Positions 51,110 through 62,879 of a stretch of 64,000 nt of DNA are shown piece by piece. The translations under genes and the position numbers were made by a program. A model generated the notes under the pieces. That model saw nothing but the letters and a program-made list of their open reading frames with translations, ran no database searches and was not told the origin of the DNA. Position 1 is the stretch's first letter; each line of letters opens with the position of its first letter. Location of the stretch: positions 682,001 through 746,000 of the forward strand of contig JACCIC010000178.1 in assembly GCA_018907035.1 (NCBI GenBank). The letters run 5' to 3'. The stretch comes from Sycobia sp. Sy_11 (lineage: Eukaryota; Arthropoda; Insecta; Hymenoptera; Epichrysomallidae).

Positions 51110-51510
51110 TAATATAATATATTAGCTAAAATAATGACAGTCGGACTATTCATGTTTATAGTCACCCCCGTAGAATCTGAAATAAAAGTTATTATTACAA
51201 TAAATTATATTAAAAATCAAAAATAAATTAAAGTGTAGCGGTTCGAAACGTCGAACACCAAGGTGATTCTAAATTTAAGGTGGTGGGTTCAGTCAGGTTG
51301 TTCTTTACTAACATAGAATATTGCTTTTATTATTTTTATTTTTAATATAATTTATTGTAGTAATAAGTTTTATTTCATATTCTAGGTGGGTGATTATAAG
51401 CAAGGACCGTCTGACTGTCACTATTTTAGCTAATATATAATATTATTAGCTAAATCGACTGCAAAATCGATAAAAATATTTATTAATTGAATTCTGAACA
51501 GTCGACATAA
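51110..51510. repeat. Penelope-type terminal hairpin, arm 1
   Basis: TAGCTAAAATAATGACAGTC and a CACCCCCGTAGA block match the Penelope pseudo-LTR at 1960-2000. The stretch then folds back on itself: 51112-51185 is complementary to about 51369-51437. The inner loop is GC-richer. It seems a solo or non-autonomous Penelope end. Confidence 0.65.
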
Positions 51511-51525
51511 ATACAATTTTTAATT

Positions 51526-51580
<55 letters not shown>

Positions 51581-51702
51581 TATATTACAATATATTATAT
51601 TATATTATTTTATATGATTTCATATAGGTACTCTTATATTTTTTAATTAATTACGTATTTTAACATATTAATTAATAAATAAAAAAAGAATATTTTATTT
51701 AT

Positions 51703-51741
<39 letters not shown>

Positions 51742-52151
51742 AATATGCATAGGTTATTTCACCCTAAACATGTTGATTATTTAAACAAATAGGAAAAAAA
51801 GGAGGGAAAAAGAGAGAGAGAAGGAGAATAAAGAAAATTATAATATAGTTAGTCTAATAGATACCTTACTCGTAGACAAGTTTAAAATTTTCTTGAAAAA
51901 TAGTACGTGGCCATTGTTGATAATAAAAAGAAAATAAATTGCTAAATTAAAATATTGTTTAGAATTGAATTTGGAGAACTAATGGAAGTGGTGATAATTA
52001 GAAATTCTTGCCGAATATTCGAAGGGTGCAATAAACCGGCCGGTCATCCACAAGCCAAGTTTCATCATATAAACATCGTTGGGTCGTTTTTATTTCCAGC
52101 GTCGTATAAAAAGATTGGTGGATTTTTCCTTACATCTTATATGTTCGAATT

Positions 52152-52744
52152 TCAGTAGAGTGTTATTTGTCTCTACTTGTTACTTTGATTTTTCCAAATA
52201 ATCGTATTAGAGATTGTAAATTATCGTTAGAACATGTGAGAGAGACAGAGATGTACTGACATAGATTCAGAATAGTAAGAGCAACAAGTGCGTACACAGT
52301 TTTCTACAGTAGTTCATATACAGTGTTCATATATAGTTCATATACCTCATACAGTGCGTATTAGGTAGAAGTAGCATATTATTTATTATAGTTTTATGAA
52401 ATTTAATAAAAAGTAAAATTTTTTTCCTAATTAATTAAATAAATTTTCTTTTGATTTTTTTTTTATTAGAAATAGATAATAGAAAATATAGAAAATATAG
52501 AAATATTCCCCGTCTGTACCTGATAATTAATCCGTCTTTTCCTGGATTATCAATAATTTATCAATATATATATTATTACTTATATAATTTCCAGGATAAA
52601 CAAAGGTAAGTCTGAGGAAGAAATATCCGCACAGAACCTACGGTATAAAGAAATTGTTTTCAACAATTTAATCCGTTCGGGGTTCTTTGCAACTCTGACA
52701 ACTGGTACTTCTACCGGGTGTTTCATAATTAAGTACCCCGTTAC
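52152..52744 (+). repeat. Candidate 5' LTR of gypsy-3
   Basis: Starts TGTTATTTGTC and ends CCCGTTACA, four bases before TGGCGACCAACGTGC, which looks like a primer-binding site. No second LTR is available to confirm the borders. The region 51740-52150 is AT-rich with no gene. Confidence 0.45.
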
Positions 52745-54097
52745 AGAAATGGCGACCAACGTGCTTTAGACATTTTAGAGGAAATTTTTTTATATATCTT
52801 TTCTCTCTGTTATACAGTAATTTTGTCAAAGCACTTGGCAAATATAAATACGCCAATGTAGACTCCACGAGCGAAAAATTTTCTTTTATATTTCTTTAAA
52901 GAAATTTTTCTTTTCTTATTAATAATAAGAAAAAAATTTTTTCCCTCGTTCCTCAGACTACATTTAAAGACGTGATTAAAAAATACAATTTTTTTTGTGT
53001 GTCTGTAGGTGTTAGAAATAAACATATTTGCGTTAGTGTTTTAGAATATCCGTCACACAGGACAGACAGTATAAAGTGTGCGTGACGTGACTCCCTACAG
53101 AAAGCTAGGGGAATAAAGATAGTTTTAAATTTTTTGTGTATTTTGTTGTTGACGTTTTAAGCAAAGCCTGAGCTTAGTTTCTTCTTCCAAAAGTGGAATA
53201 GACAGAAGTGTTAAGCGTTGTTTATTCCTGGGCTTAAAATATATATTTTTTGATTGTTGTATTTGTTTTTGGTGAATTGGTGAACTATTTGGTGAATTGT
53301 TTTTATTCTATTTTGTTATCAAATTAATAATATTTAGATATAGTAGGAATTGATACCTCTTAAGGGACGGAGACATCAATTCCTACCATTAATAACCAAA
53401 TACAATAAATCAAAGCCCAGGATAACACCTCAGGCTTGCCATATAAGGCAATCAAGTTAATTTCATATTTCCCCTAAAAGGAGTCACCTTACGAACACTG
53501 AGGAACTCAAATTGTGTTAAATAAGGAATATTTCATATTGTATTCTTATTTTCCTTTAGGTTGTAGAGAGCACCCATATTTTTTTAGTAGGCCCCTCTAT
53601 ACAAAGAAAAGCAATATATTTCGAGTTAGCCTCCACATTTATCACTGTAACTAGGTATCTTTTTTTTACAACATGGCCAAACGTGATTGACAGGTATCAC
53701 GCGTAATGTGTTAGTCGCTGTGATCCCAAACCTTGAAGTAGATTGCTAAGCAGGGGCCAATTTCGCACGAGTGTTCGGAACCATCCATGATCCGATTGAT
53801 AATTCGTTGTGAGTTAAAGTAGCGAATAAACGGGTCAGGGTGGAAGTAGCCACAGTCACATGTAATAAAATCCAACGACTGGCACTGTTGCAATTGACTG
53901 ACGGCTTATCTTCTGAAATTATTCGAGTAGGCGAAATAAACTCAGAAGCAAATACTGGTTTTAATCTGATCATGGAGTTTTCGAGGTTAGTATCCATTGG
54001 TCTCGGGGATATATCACGACAGGAACAAAAACGTATGAAGAAGCTCTTAAATAAAATCCTGCCGGTGGGATAAGCGCCACTGGGATGTACAACGTGG

Positions 54098-54733
54098 GTG
54101 GAACATATAATAGATGTAGGAGATGCTCGCCCTATACGTCAAAAGGCATATCCAGTCTCTATGAAAATACAAGAAGAGATGCATTCTCAAGTTAGAGAAA
54201 TGCTAGAGACTGGAGTTGTCGAACCATCCACAAGTGGATGGTCACGCCCAGTGGTGATGGTACGTAAGAGCAACGAGAAGTATAGATTTTTTATCGACTT
54301 TCGAAAAGTTAATTTAGTTTCGAAACCGGATGCATACCCGTTACCTAACATGGACCAGATTCTAAGGAAGCTACAATCGGCTAGATATATTTCTACCTTA
54401 GATCTGAGTAGTGCGTACCATCAAATACCACTTCATCCGGAATCCAAACCGATAACGGCATTTACGGTACCTGGAATGGGGTTTTTCCAGTTTACCAGGA
54501 TTCCCTTCGTTCTATCTAATGCTGGAGTGGCGTTTCAACGACTTATAGACCGAATTATCGGACTAGACCTCGAGCCGAATGCCTTTTCATATCTTGACGA
54601 TATTATTATCGCTACAGAGACATTCGAAGAACACTTAGATTGGATACTTCGTGTTCTTGCTCGAGTACATGAAGCTGGATTCACGATAAATCGAGAAAAG
54701 AGTGTCTTTGGACACCCGAAGTCAAGTATTTAA
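54098..54733 (+). pseudogene. Gypsy-3 reverse transcriptase
   Basis: RQKAYPVS, VVEPSTSGWSRPVVMVRK, RFFIDFRKVNLVSK, motif A STLDLSSAYHQIPL and motif C FSYLDDIII are all present in one frame. The frame slips near 54733 before the connection domain. An upstream open piece (53840-54073) is its N-terminal neighbour, separated by a stop at 54071-54073. Confidence 0.85.
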
Positions 54734-54971
54734 GTGTTCTCGTGAATCGTGAGGAATTCCGTCCCGATTCCGAGAAGATCGAACCAGTAATGCGTTACAC
54801 GGAATCGAGAAACCTGAAGCAACTTAGACGTTTCCACGGGATGGCATTGTGGTATAGGAAATTTCTAAAAGATTTCGTATCATCGCCGAATCACTCACGC
54901 ATCTAACTAGAAAAAACTGTCGTTATGAGTGAACCGAGGAACAACAAGCCTCTTTCGACAAGATCAAATCA

Positions 54972-55454
54972 ATGACCGCTTCTGCACCCGTCCTACATAG
55001 ACCGTCGTTTGATATCCACTTTACCGTGCAAACAGATGCGAGTGACACTGGTATCGGAACGATTCTTACGCAGGAAGTCGATGGACAAGAACGGATGTTG
55101 GAGTTCGCGAGTAGAGAACGCTGCCAAGCTGAAAGCAACTATTCGGTAACCGAGAGAGAGTGCTTAGCTGTCATATGGGCTATTGATAAGTTCCGTCCTT
55201 ATATAGATGGATATCATTTCCGTGCCGTTACGAACCACAGCAGGATAAAGTGGATTCGTACGATGCAGAACCCAACTGGCAGACTCGCACGATGGGCTTT
55301 AAGATTGCAAGGGCAAAGTTTCGATGTAGAGGATTGTAAAGGGACGTTGAACAACGTGCCAGGCGTCCTTTCGAGAATGTCCGAGGAAGACGATCTATCT
55401 TGCTCAACGGTAACCTGGGCAAGAGATACCCAAGAAGAATGGTGTTTACAATAG
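54972..55454 (+). pseudogene. Gypsy-3 RNase H
   Basis: FTVQTDASDTGIGTILTQ, SVTERECLAVIWAIDKFRPY, AVTNHSRIKWI and GTLNNVPGVLSRM are the standard gypsy RNase H blocks with their acidic residues. It ends at a stop at 55452-55454. Confidence 0.85.
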
Positions 55455-55533
55455 TTCCAGAACGTCCAAGATTGTCCCAACGATTATCCGAAATGGAAAA
55501 TAATCGGAGGACAATTATATTTTTATCGTCCAA

Positions 55534-56295
55534 ATGAAGTGCTCGAAGTCATCATGGGCGATGAGGACGCTTGAAAGATCGTCGTTCCTAAGGAATCCTA
55601 CGGCCGGACATCCAGAACGTCAGAAAATTTTCGCTGGAGTCAGCAAATACTATTACTGGCCTGGATTTTATAAGACAGTTCAAGAATATGTGAAAAACTG
55701 TCTTATATGCCAGCAGTCCAAGGTGGACCAAAGACCACCTGCTGGATTAATGGGTTGGAGAGTTTTAGAAAGACCTTGGCAAATGGTCGCCGGTGATATT
55801 ACCGGACCATTTGTAAAAAGTCGCCATGGATTTGAGTATAACCTGGTGTTTCAAGATTTGTTTACACGATGGGTCGAATGTATCCCCATTCTTTAAGCGA
55901 ATGTTAGGACGATCCTCAAAGAATTGAAAGAGAGGATCATACTCAAATTCCGCGCGCCAGAGGTCTTCCTGTCGGATAATGGTACTGAATTTAAAAATCG
56001 TACGACTGATGAATACTTAGTGGAAGCGGGTATACTTTATACTCTTACTCCGCCGTACCATCCGCAGGCTAATCCAGTGGAGCGGGTCAATAGCACTTTG
56101 AAAACCCGCATTATGGCGTTCGTAGAAGAATCCCATAATATGTGGGATGAGAAACTCATTGAGTTAAATTACTCGCTAAATACGACGCCATATAGTTCCA
56201 CTGGATACTCTCCGGCTCTATTAAATTTCGGACGACAGCTGACTCCGCCAGGAACTCTCCGCCACAGCCAGGATCAAGCTACAGCGGAAATTTAA
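55534..56295 (+). pseudogene. Gypsy-3 integrase, one internal stop
   Basis: Zinc-finger residues CLICQQSK, core GDITGPF, SDNGTEFKN and HPQANPVERVNSTLK provide the D,D35E triad. A TAA at 55894-55896 divides the frame into 55534-55896 and 55897-56295. Confidence 0.85.
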
Positions 56296-56520
56296 CAAAA
56301 AGAAACAGAGTTCCTGGCTAGTGAAAATGAGTAAGTTGCGAGAACTCCAAGAGGCCACTAAGAGACGATCTCAACGACAAGGTTTTATCACAACCACCGC
56401 TGGAACCAGAAGAAGAAGAAACGAATCCTCAACCGCCGTTGGATCACGATCAGATGACGAGCGACCCACCTGTAATGCGAGAATGTTCACCAGCGGGTGA
56501 TTTACAAAATCCGCCCACAT

Positions 56521-57707
56521 TTTTGATAATTCATTATCTTTTTGTACCTAAAATCATCAAAACATTTTGAATTTAAATTTCATATATATTAAAAGAAATA
56601 TAACTAGAACATTTTCAGTGAATCTAAGTAACATAAACAAAAAACTAATTTCTTCATCTCAGACTGTTTTTTAGTAGAACACAATTTACTTCTATACAAT
56701 AAAAGAAAAACTTTTAAAATGATATAGTTTATAAATATATACGCGATAAAAATAAAATTACTAACTTTGCAAAAGTGCTTTAATTGATAATAAATGTTAT
56801 ATAATTATGTATTAATTAAATAGTTCAAATTGAAATTTATTTTGCACAAGAATGTAATAAATTGAAGTAAACATTTACAGTAATAGAAATTTATTGGCAT
56901 ATTTAAAATAAATATAGAATAATAAAAGAATGTGAGACATATATCAATCATACTTTTAATTGTATTTCTAAAATATTCTTGAATATTTTTCGCAATAAAA
57001 CTGTTTTTAATTACTAATCTCAATTCTGATCGTGTAGAATAGTTTTGCAGTTAAATTGTGCACATAATAATCTTCCGAGAAAATTGGGACTAATTCGCCA
57101 AAAGTAGCTAGACATGTTCTACCCATTGCTGCAACATTTCGTAGTTCTTTACGTTTAACATAATGAGGTTTTAGATAAATAATATTTCAAAATATCGTCA
57201 GAAACTAAAACACCAACAATAAAAACGATAAAAACTCTCCAGCTCCCTCGCATGCTCATACGCAGATGAACTCTGGTAAGACTGCATCAAAACCGTATAG
57301 ACTGTATAGAACCGCATATTCATACATGTCGTGTAATAAACTGGAGCTACATTAACGCCAGGCGTGCATTTTTGCGTGATCCTGATCTGGATATTTTCTG
57401 CACCTTCAATTACTCCATTCTAGCGATAGATTACCGTAACGCGTGAACCTCCACGGTCTGCTCGCACGCACTGCTATCTGAGCACTAAACATTGTGGCTC
57501 CAGATTACCTCCAAACTGCGCCCACGCCATCTCCGTGAATGTGTGCCGATTGTCGCTCAACTGCCGTGCATTCTATGCCCAAATTGGATCCACGATTTGG
57601 AGCGACGACGTGGTGGTAGTCTGCGCGTGTGAAATGGATCCAGTTTGTTGCCAAACATTCGGTAATGTGGGCGGATTTTGTATACGTGTGTATATGTGTG
57701 GGTGTGG

Positions 57708-57714
<7 letters not shown>
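56521..57714. other. AT-rich then mixed stretch, no supported gene
   Basis: 56521-57230 is AT-rich. 57240-57700 has higher GC and shares blocks (CGCACGCACTGCTATCTGAGC) with 62690-62730, so it seems a dispersed repeat. An ORF at 57535-57816 reads into (AT)n and is not believed. Confidence 0.45.
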
Positions 57715-57756
<42 letters not shown>

Positions 57757-57878
57757 ATAAATAAAATATTCTTTTTTTATTTAATAATTAATTTATTAAA
57801 ATACGTAAGTAATTAAAAAACATAATAATACCTATATGAAATAATATAAAATAATATAATATAATGTATTGTAATATA

Positions 57879-57933
<55 letters not shown>

Positions 57934-57936
57934 TTA

Positions 57937-58123
57937 AAGTTGTATTTATGTCTACTGTTCAGAATTAAATTAATAAATATTTTTATCGGTCTTGCAGTCT
58001 TTATAATTTAATATATTAGCTAAAATAAGTTTTATTTCAGATTCTACGGGGGTGAATATAAACCAGGACAGTCTTTATTTTAGCTAATATATTATATTAT
58101 AAAGACTGCAAGACCAATGAAAA

Positions 58124-58125
<2 letters not shown>
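57937..58125. repeat. Penelope-type terminal hairpin, arm 2
   Basis: AATATTTTTATCGGTCTTGCAGTC and its complement about 100 bp later enclose a CTACGGGGGTGA block. This is a shorter version of the 51110-51510 hairpin. Confidence 0.65.
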
Positions 58126-58179
<54 letters not shown>

Positions 58180-58456
58180 TATTGCAATACATTATATTTT
58201 TATGTTAGAACATTTTTTCTGAATATTCTAGTTCATCTTGTTCTTGTTCCTATATCTTCAGTTTGAATTTCTATTCTATCTTTTAGCTGTTTTGATATTA
58301 TACAGTATACACCTTGTCTACTATTTTTCTTATTGTTGTAACTTCTTTATTACCATCTGTATCTGATACTGTTTGTCGTTCTTCAATATTCCCATCTGGT
58401 CTCGTTACAATTGAGTAGGAACAGAAGATGCAATAGACCTTTCAATGCTATGTGGG

Positions 58457-58714
58457 TGTGTCAACCGCGTACGTATAGGTCTAGAACAAGGAGGAACCAG
58501 TAATGGGAACTACCGTTAGATTTGACTGCAAGTACGAGACGGGCATGGGTACGAAGCGTCCCTGCGGCAATCGGGCTTAAGACATTCTCCGCGCCGTTCG
58601 CATCAATGCCACGCGTCCCTTTTACAGTGTTGCACCTGTAAATCTTGTCCGTAATAAAGTATCGTTTATATTAATCTAGGTTGTTATACCAACTCATTAT
58701 ACCCCATTCCCACA
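58457..58714 (+). repeat. 5' LTR of the CsRn1-type gypsy
   Basis: Starts TGTGTCAACCGCG and ends CCATTCCCACA (TG...CA borders). AATAAA lies at 58653. Length about 258 bp. Confidence 0.8.
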
Positions 58715-58715
58715 T

Positions 58716-58734
58716 TGGTGACCCCGACGTGATT
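58716..58734 (+). other. tRNA-Trp primer-binding site
   Basis: TGGTGACCCCGACGTGATT, one base after the LTR, is complementary to the 3' end of insect tRNA-Trp including CCA. Primer choice is from my knowledge of the tRNA sequence. Confidence 0.8.
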
Positions 58735-58745
58735 CGTTTTATAAA

Positions 58746-59501
58746 ATGGAGTGGGAAACAGCAGATTTGAACGCGAGGGATCTTAGTGGAAAGGAGGATT
58801 CCGCGAGGAGTGCGAATAACAGCAGTGCAAAAAGAACAGTAGGTGGTTCCCTCACCGGAGACGTCGCTCGAGGACCTATAAAGATGCCGCCTTTCGACAG
58901 CGAAGACCCCGAGTGCTATTTCTAGATGCTAGAATCGCAGTTTACGATTTGCGGCATCACGGCAGATAATATTAAGTTCTACCATGCGATATCTGGACTT
59001 AATATAAAAGTGATACGTGAGGTACGCGATATCGTACGCGATCCACCTACGGAGGGCAAGTACGCCAAACTAAAGTTAAAGTTGATTAGTCGACCTTCAG
59101 CGTCAGAGGACAGCAAGTTGAAACAACTGCTTGCTAGAGAGCAACTCGACAATAAAAGACCTTCGCAGTTTTTTTGGCATCTGGAAAGTTTAGCACATAA
59201 CGTACCTGAAAATCTTTTGAGGACGATATGGATCGACAGGCTACCAGCCAACATTCAGGCTATATTAGCAATACAAGCAGATAGCCCGCTCTCAAAGACA
59301 GCAGAACTGGCTGATAAAGTTTTTGAAACATTAACACAACAGCCACGTATTACTAGCGTCGCTCTCGCCCCATCAGTAGCTGGAATTGCGGAGCTTACTA
59401 CGATGGTTGCAGAACTTCTGGAAGACAGAAGACGCGATAGAGACCGAGGAAAATACACTCACCGTTACAGAAGTTCAAGCCGGAAAAGAAATAAAAGGTG
59501 A
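58746..59501 (+). pseudogene. Gag of the CsRn1-type gypsy, one early stop
   Basis: Starts at ATG 58746. A stop (TAG, 58923-58925) interrupts it after PPFDSEDPECYF. The rest (58926-59501) is open and includes LKQLLAREQLDNKRPSQFF and ILAIQADSPLSKTAELADK, typical of this gag group, and an Arg-rich tail. Confidence 0.8.
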
Positions 59502-59619
59502 TCGGGAGAGTGCTGGTACCACAGATAGTTGGGGAATAGTTCGACTAGACGCCGTTCACCGTGCACGAGAAAGTCAGGAAACGAGTCAAACCGTCAGTGA
59601 AGGCGACACACACTGACGG

Positions 59620-60508
59620 GAATCATTATCGGAATCGATTTTCTATCACATTTTAATTTACTTGTCGATGCGCAAAATCAATGTCTCGTTGATACACTCA
59701 CATTCATGAAAATGCGCGGACAAATAGCAGATAAAGTGATCGATTCGATCCGTACGATTTTCGGAGACTCGCGGTATCATAGCATCTTATCCGAGTACCC
59801 AGAGCTCTTGCGACCAGTGCTGAGTAAAAATGGTGTAAAACATAACGTTACGCACCGTATCGAAACAACGCCCGGTCAACCCGTATTCGGTAGGCCAAGA
59901 AGACTGCCACCGGACAAAATGAAGCTCGCCCGCAACGAATTCGAGATAATGCTACAACAAGGCATTATAACGCCTTCGAAGAGTTCATGGGCCACACCGT
60001 TAGACATAACACCGAAAAAGGATAATAGTTTACGTCCATGTGGGGATTAGCGTGCGCTAAATAATCGTACGATCGCCGACCGTTACCCTGTGCCACATAT
60101 CGAGGACTTTTCTCATGTTCTTGCTGGATATTCAATTTTTTCTACAATTGGCCTTGTAAGAGCATATCATCAAATTCCAGTAGCCGAGAACGACGTCGAA
60201 AAAACAGCGGTGACAACACCCTTCGGACTGTACGAATTTGTTTGAATGCCGTTCGGTTTGCCGAACGCGACACAAACGTTCCAACGATTCATCGACGAAG
60301 TTCTGAAGGGACTGGATTTTTGCTACGCCTATATCGATGATATATTGATCGCATCGCATAGTGAAGTGCAGCATGAAGAGATCTTTAGAATACTTTTCCA
60401 CAGACTGAGGGAATACGGAATAGTATTGAATCCGACCAAGTGTGTATTCGGCCAGCCACAAGTGCAGTTTTTGGGATATACCTTCGATAGTGAAGGAACA
60501 CGACCACA
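59620..60508 (+). pseudogene. Protease end and RT of the CsRn1-type gypsy, truncated
   Basis: IIIGIDFLSHFNLLVD is the end of the protease; the active-site DTG/DSG part is missing, so a deletion lies near 59500-59620. RT follows with HRIETTPGQPV, GIITPSKSSWATPL, AYHQIPV, MPFGLPNATQTFQRF and motif C AYIDDILIAS. Stops interrupt it at 60048 and 60243. It ends at the deletion point after LGYTFDSEGT. Confidence 0.85.
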
Positions 60509-61690
60509 GTGGGTTTGATGCAGCTTGCCAAATTTTTGTCATTTGGTCAGTATTTATTCTGAATAATGAAATGAATAATTACGTTCAGAAATGGTAAATA
60601 TTTTATTTGTTTTTATTTGTACTATACAATTAATTACTTACTTTCCATCGATATCAGAATCTAATTTTTGACTATTTAATGGTATTTCAGAAGAAGGCTA
60701 ATAATTCCACGGAAAGATTTTTCCCACTAAATTTTCTATTAAAAAAATCTTCAATTATTTACAAAGCTTTAATAAAAGGTATATTTAAAAGATTATTAAT
60801 TTAAAATATGAGGTACTTACAAAAGAACCATGAGTTTGAATCATTGGTTGTTAAAACTTCATTACGAGAACCCTTTTTATCAAAATTTTCTGGCATTGGC
60901 AATGTATTTGAATAATCATCTACTTTTATAATAAAAATGAATTCATTATTAAATTAACTTAATTGAAAATAGAATGTATTAATATAATATACAATAAAAT
61001 TTGTAAATATTTTATATATATTATATTATATATAATATATAATACAATTTGAAAAAGATTCTTGCATGAAAAATAAAAAGAATATTTTAAAAAATCTTTC
61101 TCAATTTAATTTAATATATGCAATACCATACATTAAAGAAATTCTTTTTATTAACAGTATTTTGAAACTAAAATTACGTAAGTCTTTTCTGATGAAAATT
61201 TAGCAAAATAAAATAAAATATTTAATACGCTTCATATTATACAATAAGATTCTTAATTTCGTTTCCAATCATACAATAATTTAAATTATTATAATAAATG
61301 ATATAATTCTCTAACTTATAATACAAAAGGCAAAAGATTTATTTTACATGGTAATTGTTTAACTCTTCATTCATTATTTTATTACGCATTTCCATTTATT
61401 TAATTTAATGAATTAATATTTTAATATTCAACGAGATATCTTTACAGATTTTAAAATAAATAACGATTAATATAGAGCACTTACTTCGAAAAGATCCAAA
61501 AATATTTATCATTTTCAAATCCATTAAAACCACCAAAAAGTTTCTCATTAAATCATCCATTTAGGTTTCAATAAAATGAGTCATCTATGTGGGATCGGTG
61601 ATTATTTTAAGGTGATATCGACTATTTGGCTCTTGACTATATACCAGGATATAAATATGATTAATAAGTAATAATTAAAATAAATAATTA

Positions 61691-61953
61691 TAACTAATGC
61701 CTAAGTAATACGTGTAGTTATTGACATCATCTTCATCATGATTGTTTTTCCCAATTAGATTTCTGAAACTATTTCTGTAATGTTGATCATCTTCAAACCT
61801 GTAAAACATTTAATAAGTATTAGAGTTATATATGAGTAAAAGTAATATATTGAGATATGTATGAAATATATAATCAGATATAATCGTGAAATATCATATC
61901 CGTCTGCCACCTATATTATTATAAACACACTTCGCGTACTGATATGTGTGTGT

Positions 61954-62010
<57 letters not shown>

Positions 62011-62480
62011 ACAAATTGGTAGAATAATTATTGATATAATTATGACAACCTGACAGTCCATATTCATAATTACCATATTATTACACTCCACAATCGCATA
62101 ATTAACCTTATGTAAAATGTTTAAATTACTCGACTATATGAATTATTAATACTTTATTTAGTCACAAATGCAAATACATAACTTTTTATTGGAATAAAAT
62201 TGAAAATACAATTTTTCACGTTCATCTTCATGCAATCCGTCCCTGAGATGCATATATAGACAAACTTAATTATAACTATATTAGAACCTATAAATAAATA
62301 AATATATGTATATATAATATATTTTTATACCGCTAATATAAAATATAATATATAAATTTACCGATGTTTCCGTATACGCATATATACTTTATAACACGTG
62401 CTATTGCATTAATGCGCAGTATTATAATTATGCATGCATCAACAAAATATATATAAATTATCTATATTTTAGTATATGGA
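61691..62480. other. AT-rich stretch, no gene seen
   Basis: Contains (AT)n at 61957-62004 and short AT palindromes. Nothing else is recognisable. Confidence 0.5.
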
Positions 62481-62519
62481 CACACATGCCATCTGATGCA
62501 TAAAAACATAATTTTGGAA

Positions 62520-62770
62520 CCATAACCTGTAAAATTTGCACAAGCCAAGCTTTCTTCCAGAATGGAAACACGATTTGCCTGACAAATCGTGTGTCTAATT
62601 TGGACCGATTCTGGAAGCACTATTGGCTTCTCCAAAACGTGCATCCAATATGGAAACACACAGGGTTCACACGTACCTGCACACTGGAACCAAACCGTGA
62701 TGAGCACGCGCTGTTATCTGGGCTATAAATAACTTACTTACCACCCAGATAACATGGTGGCGCCACGTAA
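62520..62770. repeat. Dispersed repeat with perfect hairpin
   Basis: Arms ACACGATTTG (62568-62577) and CAAATCGTGT (62583-62592) are perfectly complementary across a 5-base loop. Outer blocks TTCCAGAATGG and CCGATTCTGGAAG extend the symmetry. Part of the block recurs around 57440-57540. Confidence 0.6.
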
Positions 62771-62879
62771 CTGCCACCTTGACGCCAACTATTGGATAAA
62801 TCCTCCAACTTTACGCTTCTACGAGGATGGTCCCAGAAGTACCTGGCCCAACAAATAAAACTCTAAAATTTGGGAAAAA

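Larger units (their letters stand above)
49793..51740 (+). repeat. Large inverted duplication, left arm
   Basis: Matches the reverse complement of 57715-61690 (minus the gypsy insertion), giving about 1.9-kb arms. Blocks correspond in order: HAX1-like exons, Penelope-type hairpin, GAACAGTCGACATAAATAC, (AT)n, and the sequence to the second (AT)n at 51711-51740. Confidence 0.75.
52152..56520 (+). mobile_element. Ty3/gypsy retrotransposon gypsy-3, 3' end missing
   Basis: Candidate LTR and primer site, a long damaged leader without recognisable gag (52800-53830), then pol (53840-56300) with RT, RNase H and integrase in gypsy order. It ends at about 56520 with no 3' LTR seen. It lies in the spacer of the large inverted duplication. 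Confidence 0.8.
58457..60508 (+). mobile_element. Ty3/gypsy CsRn1-type element, internally deleted, with 5-bp target duplication
   Basis: GTGGG flanks both sides (58452-58456 and 60509-60513), and copy 1 of the pseudogene shows the empty site. A 258-bp 5' LTR is followed by a primer site complementary to tRNA-Trp, a hallmark of the CsRn1 clade. Coding runs from gag into RT, then stops abruptly. The final CCACA equals the end of the 5' LTR, which suggests that a deletion joined pol to the last bases of the 3' LTR. Confidence 0.85.
57715..61690 (-). repeat. Large inverted duplication, right arm
   Basis: Reverse-complement partner of 49793-51740, enlarged to 4 kb by a 2.05-kb gypsy insertion. 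Contains (AT)n tracts at 57713-57751, 57880-57929 and 58128-58172. Confidence 0.75.
58204..61690 (-). pseudogene. HAX1-like duplicated pseudogene, copy 2, split by a gypsy element
   Basis: The reverse complement of copy 1. Its last exon lies in two parts (60543-60509 and 58456-58208) on either side of the gypsy insertion. Upstream exon pieces are near 60850-60930 and 61490-61600. The same slip and stops in the first exon region appear as in copy 1, so the gene was already dead when it was duplicated. Confidence 0.55.
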
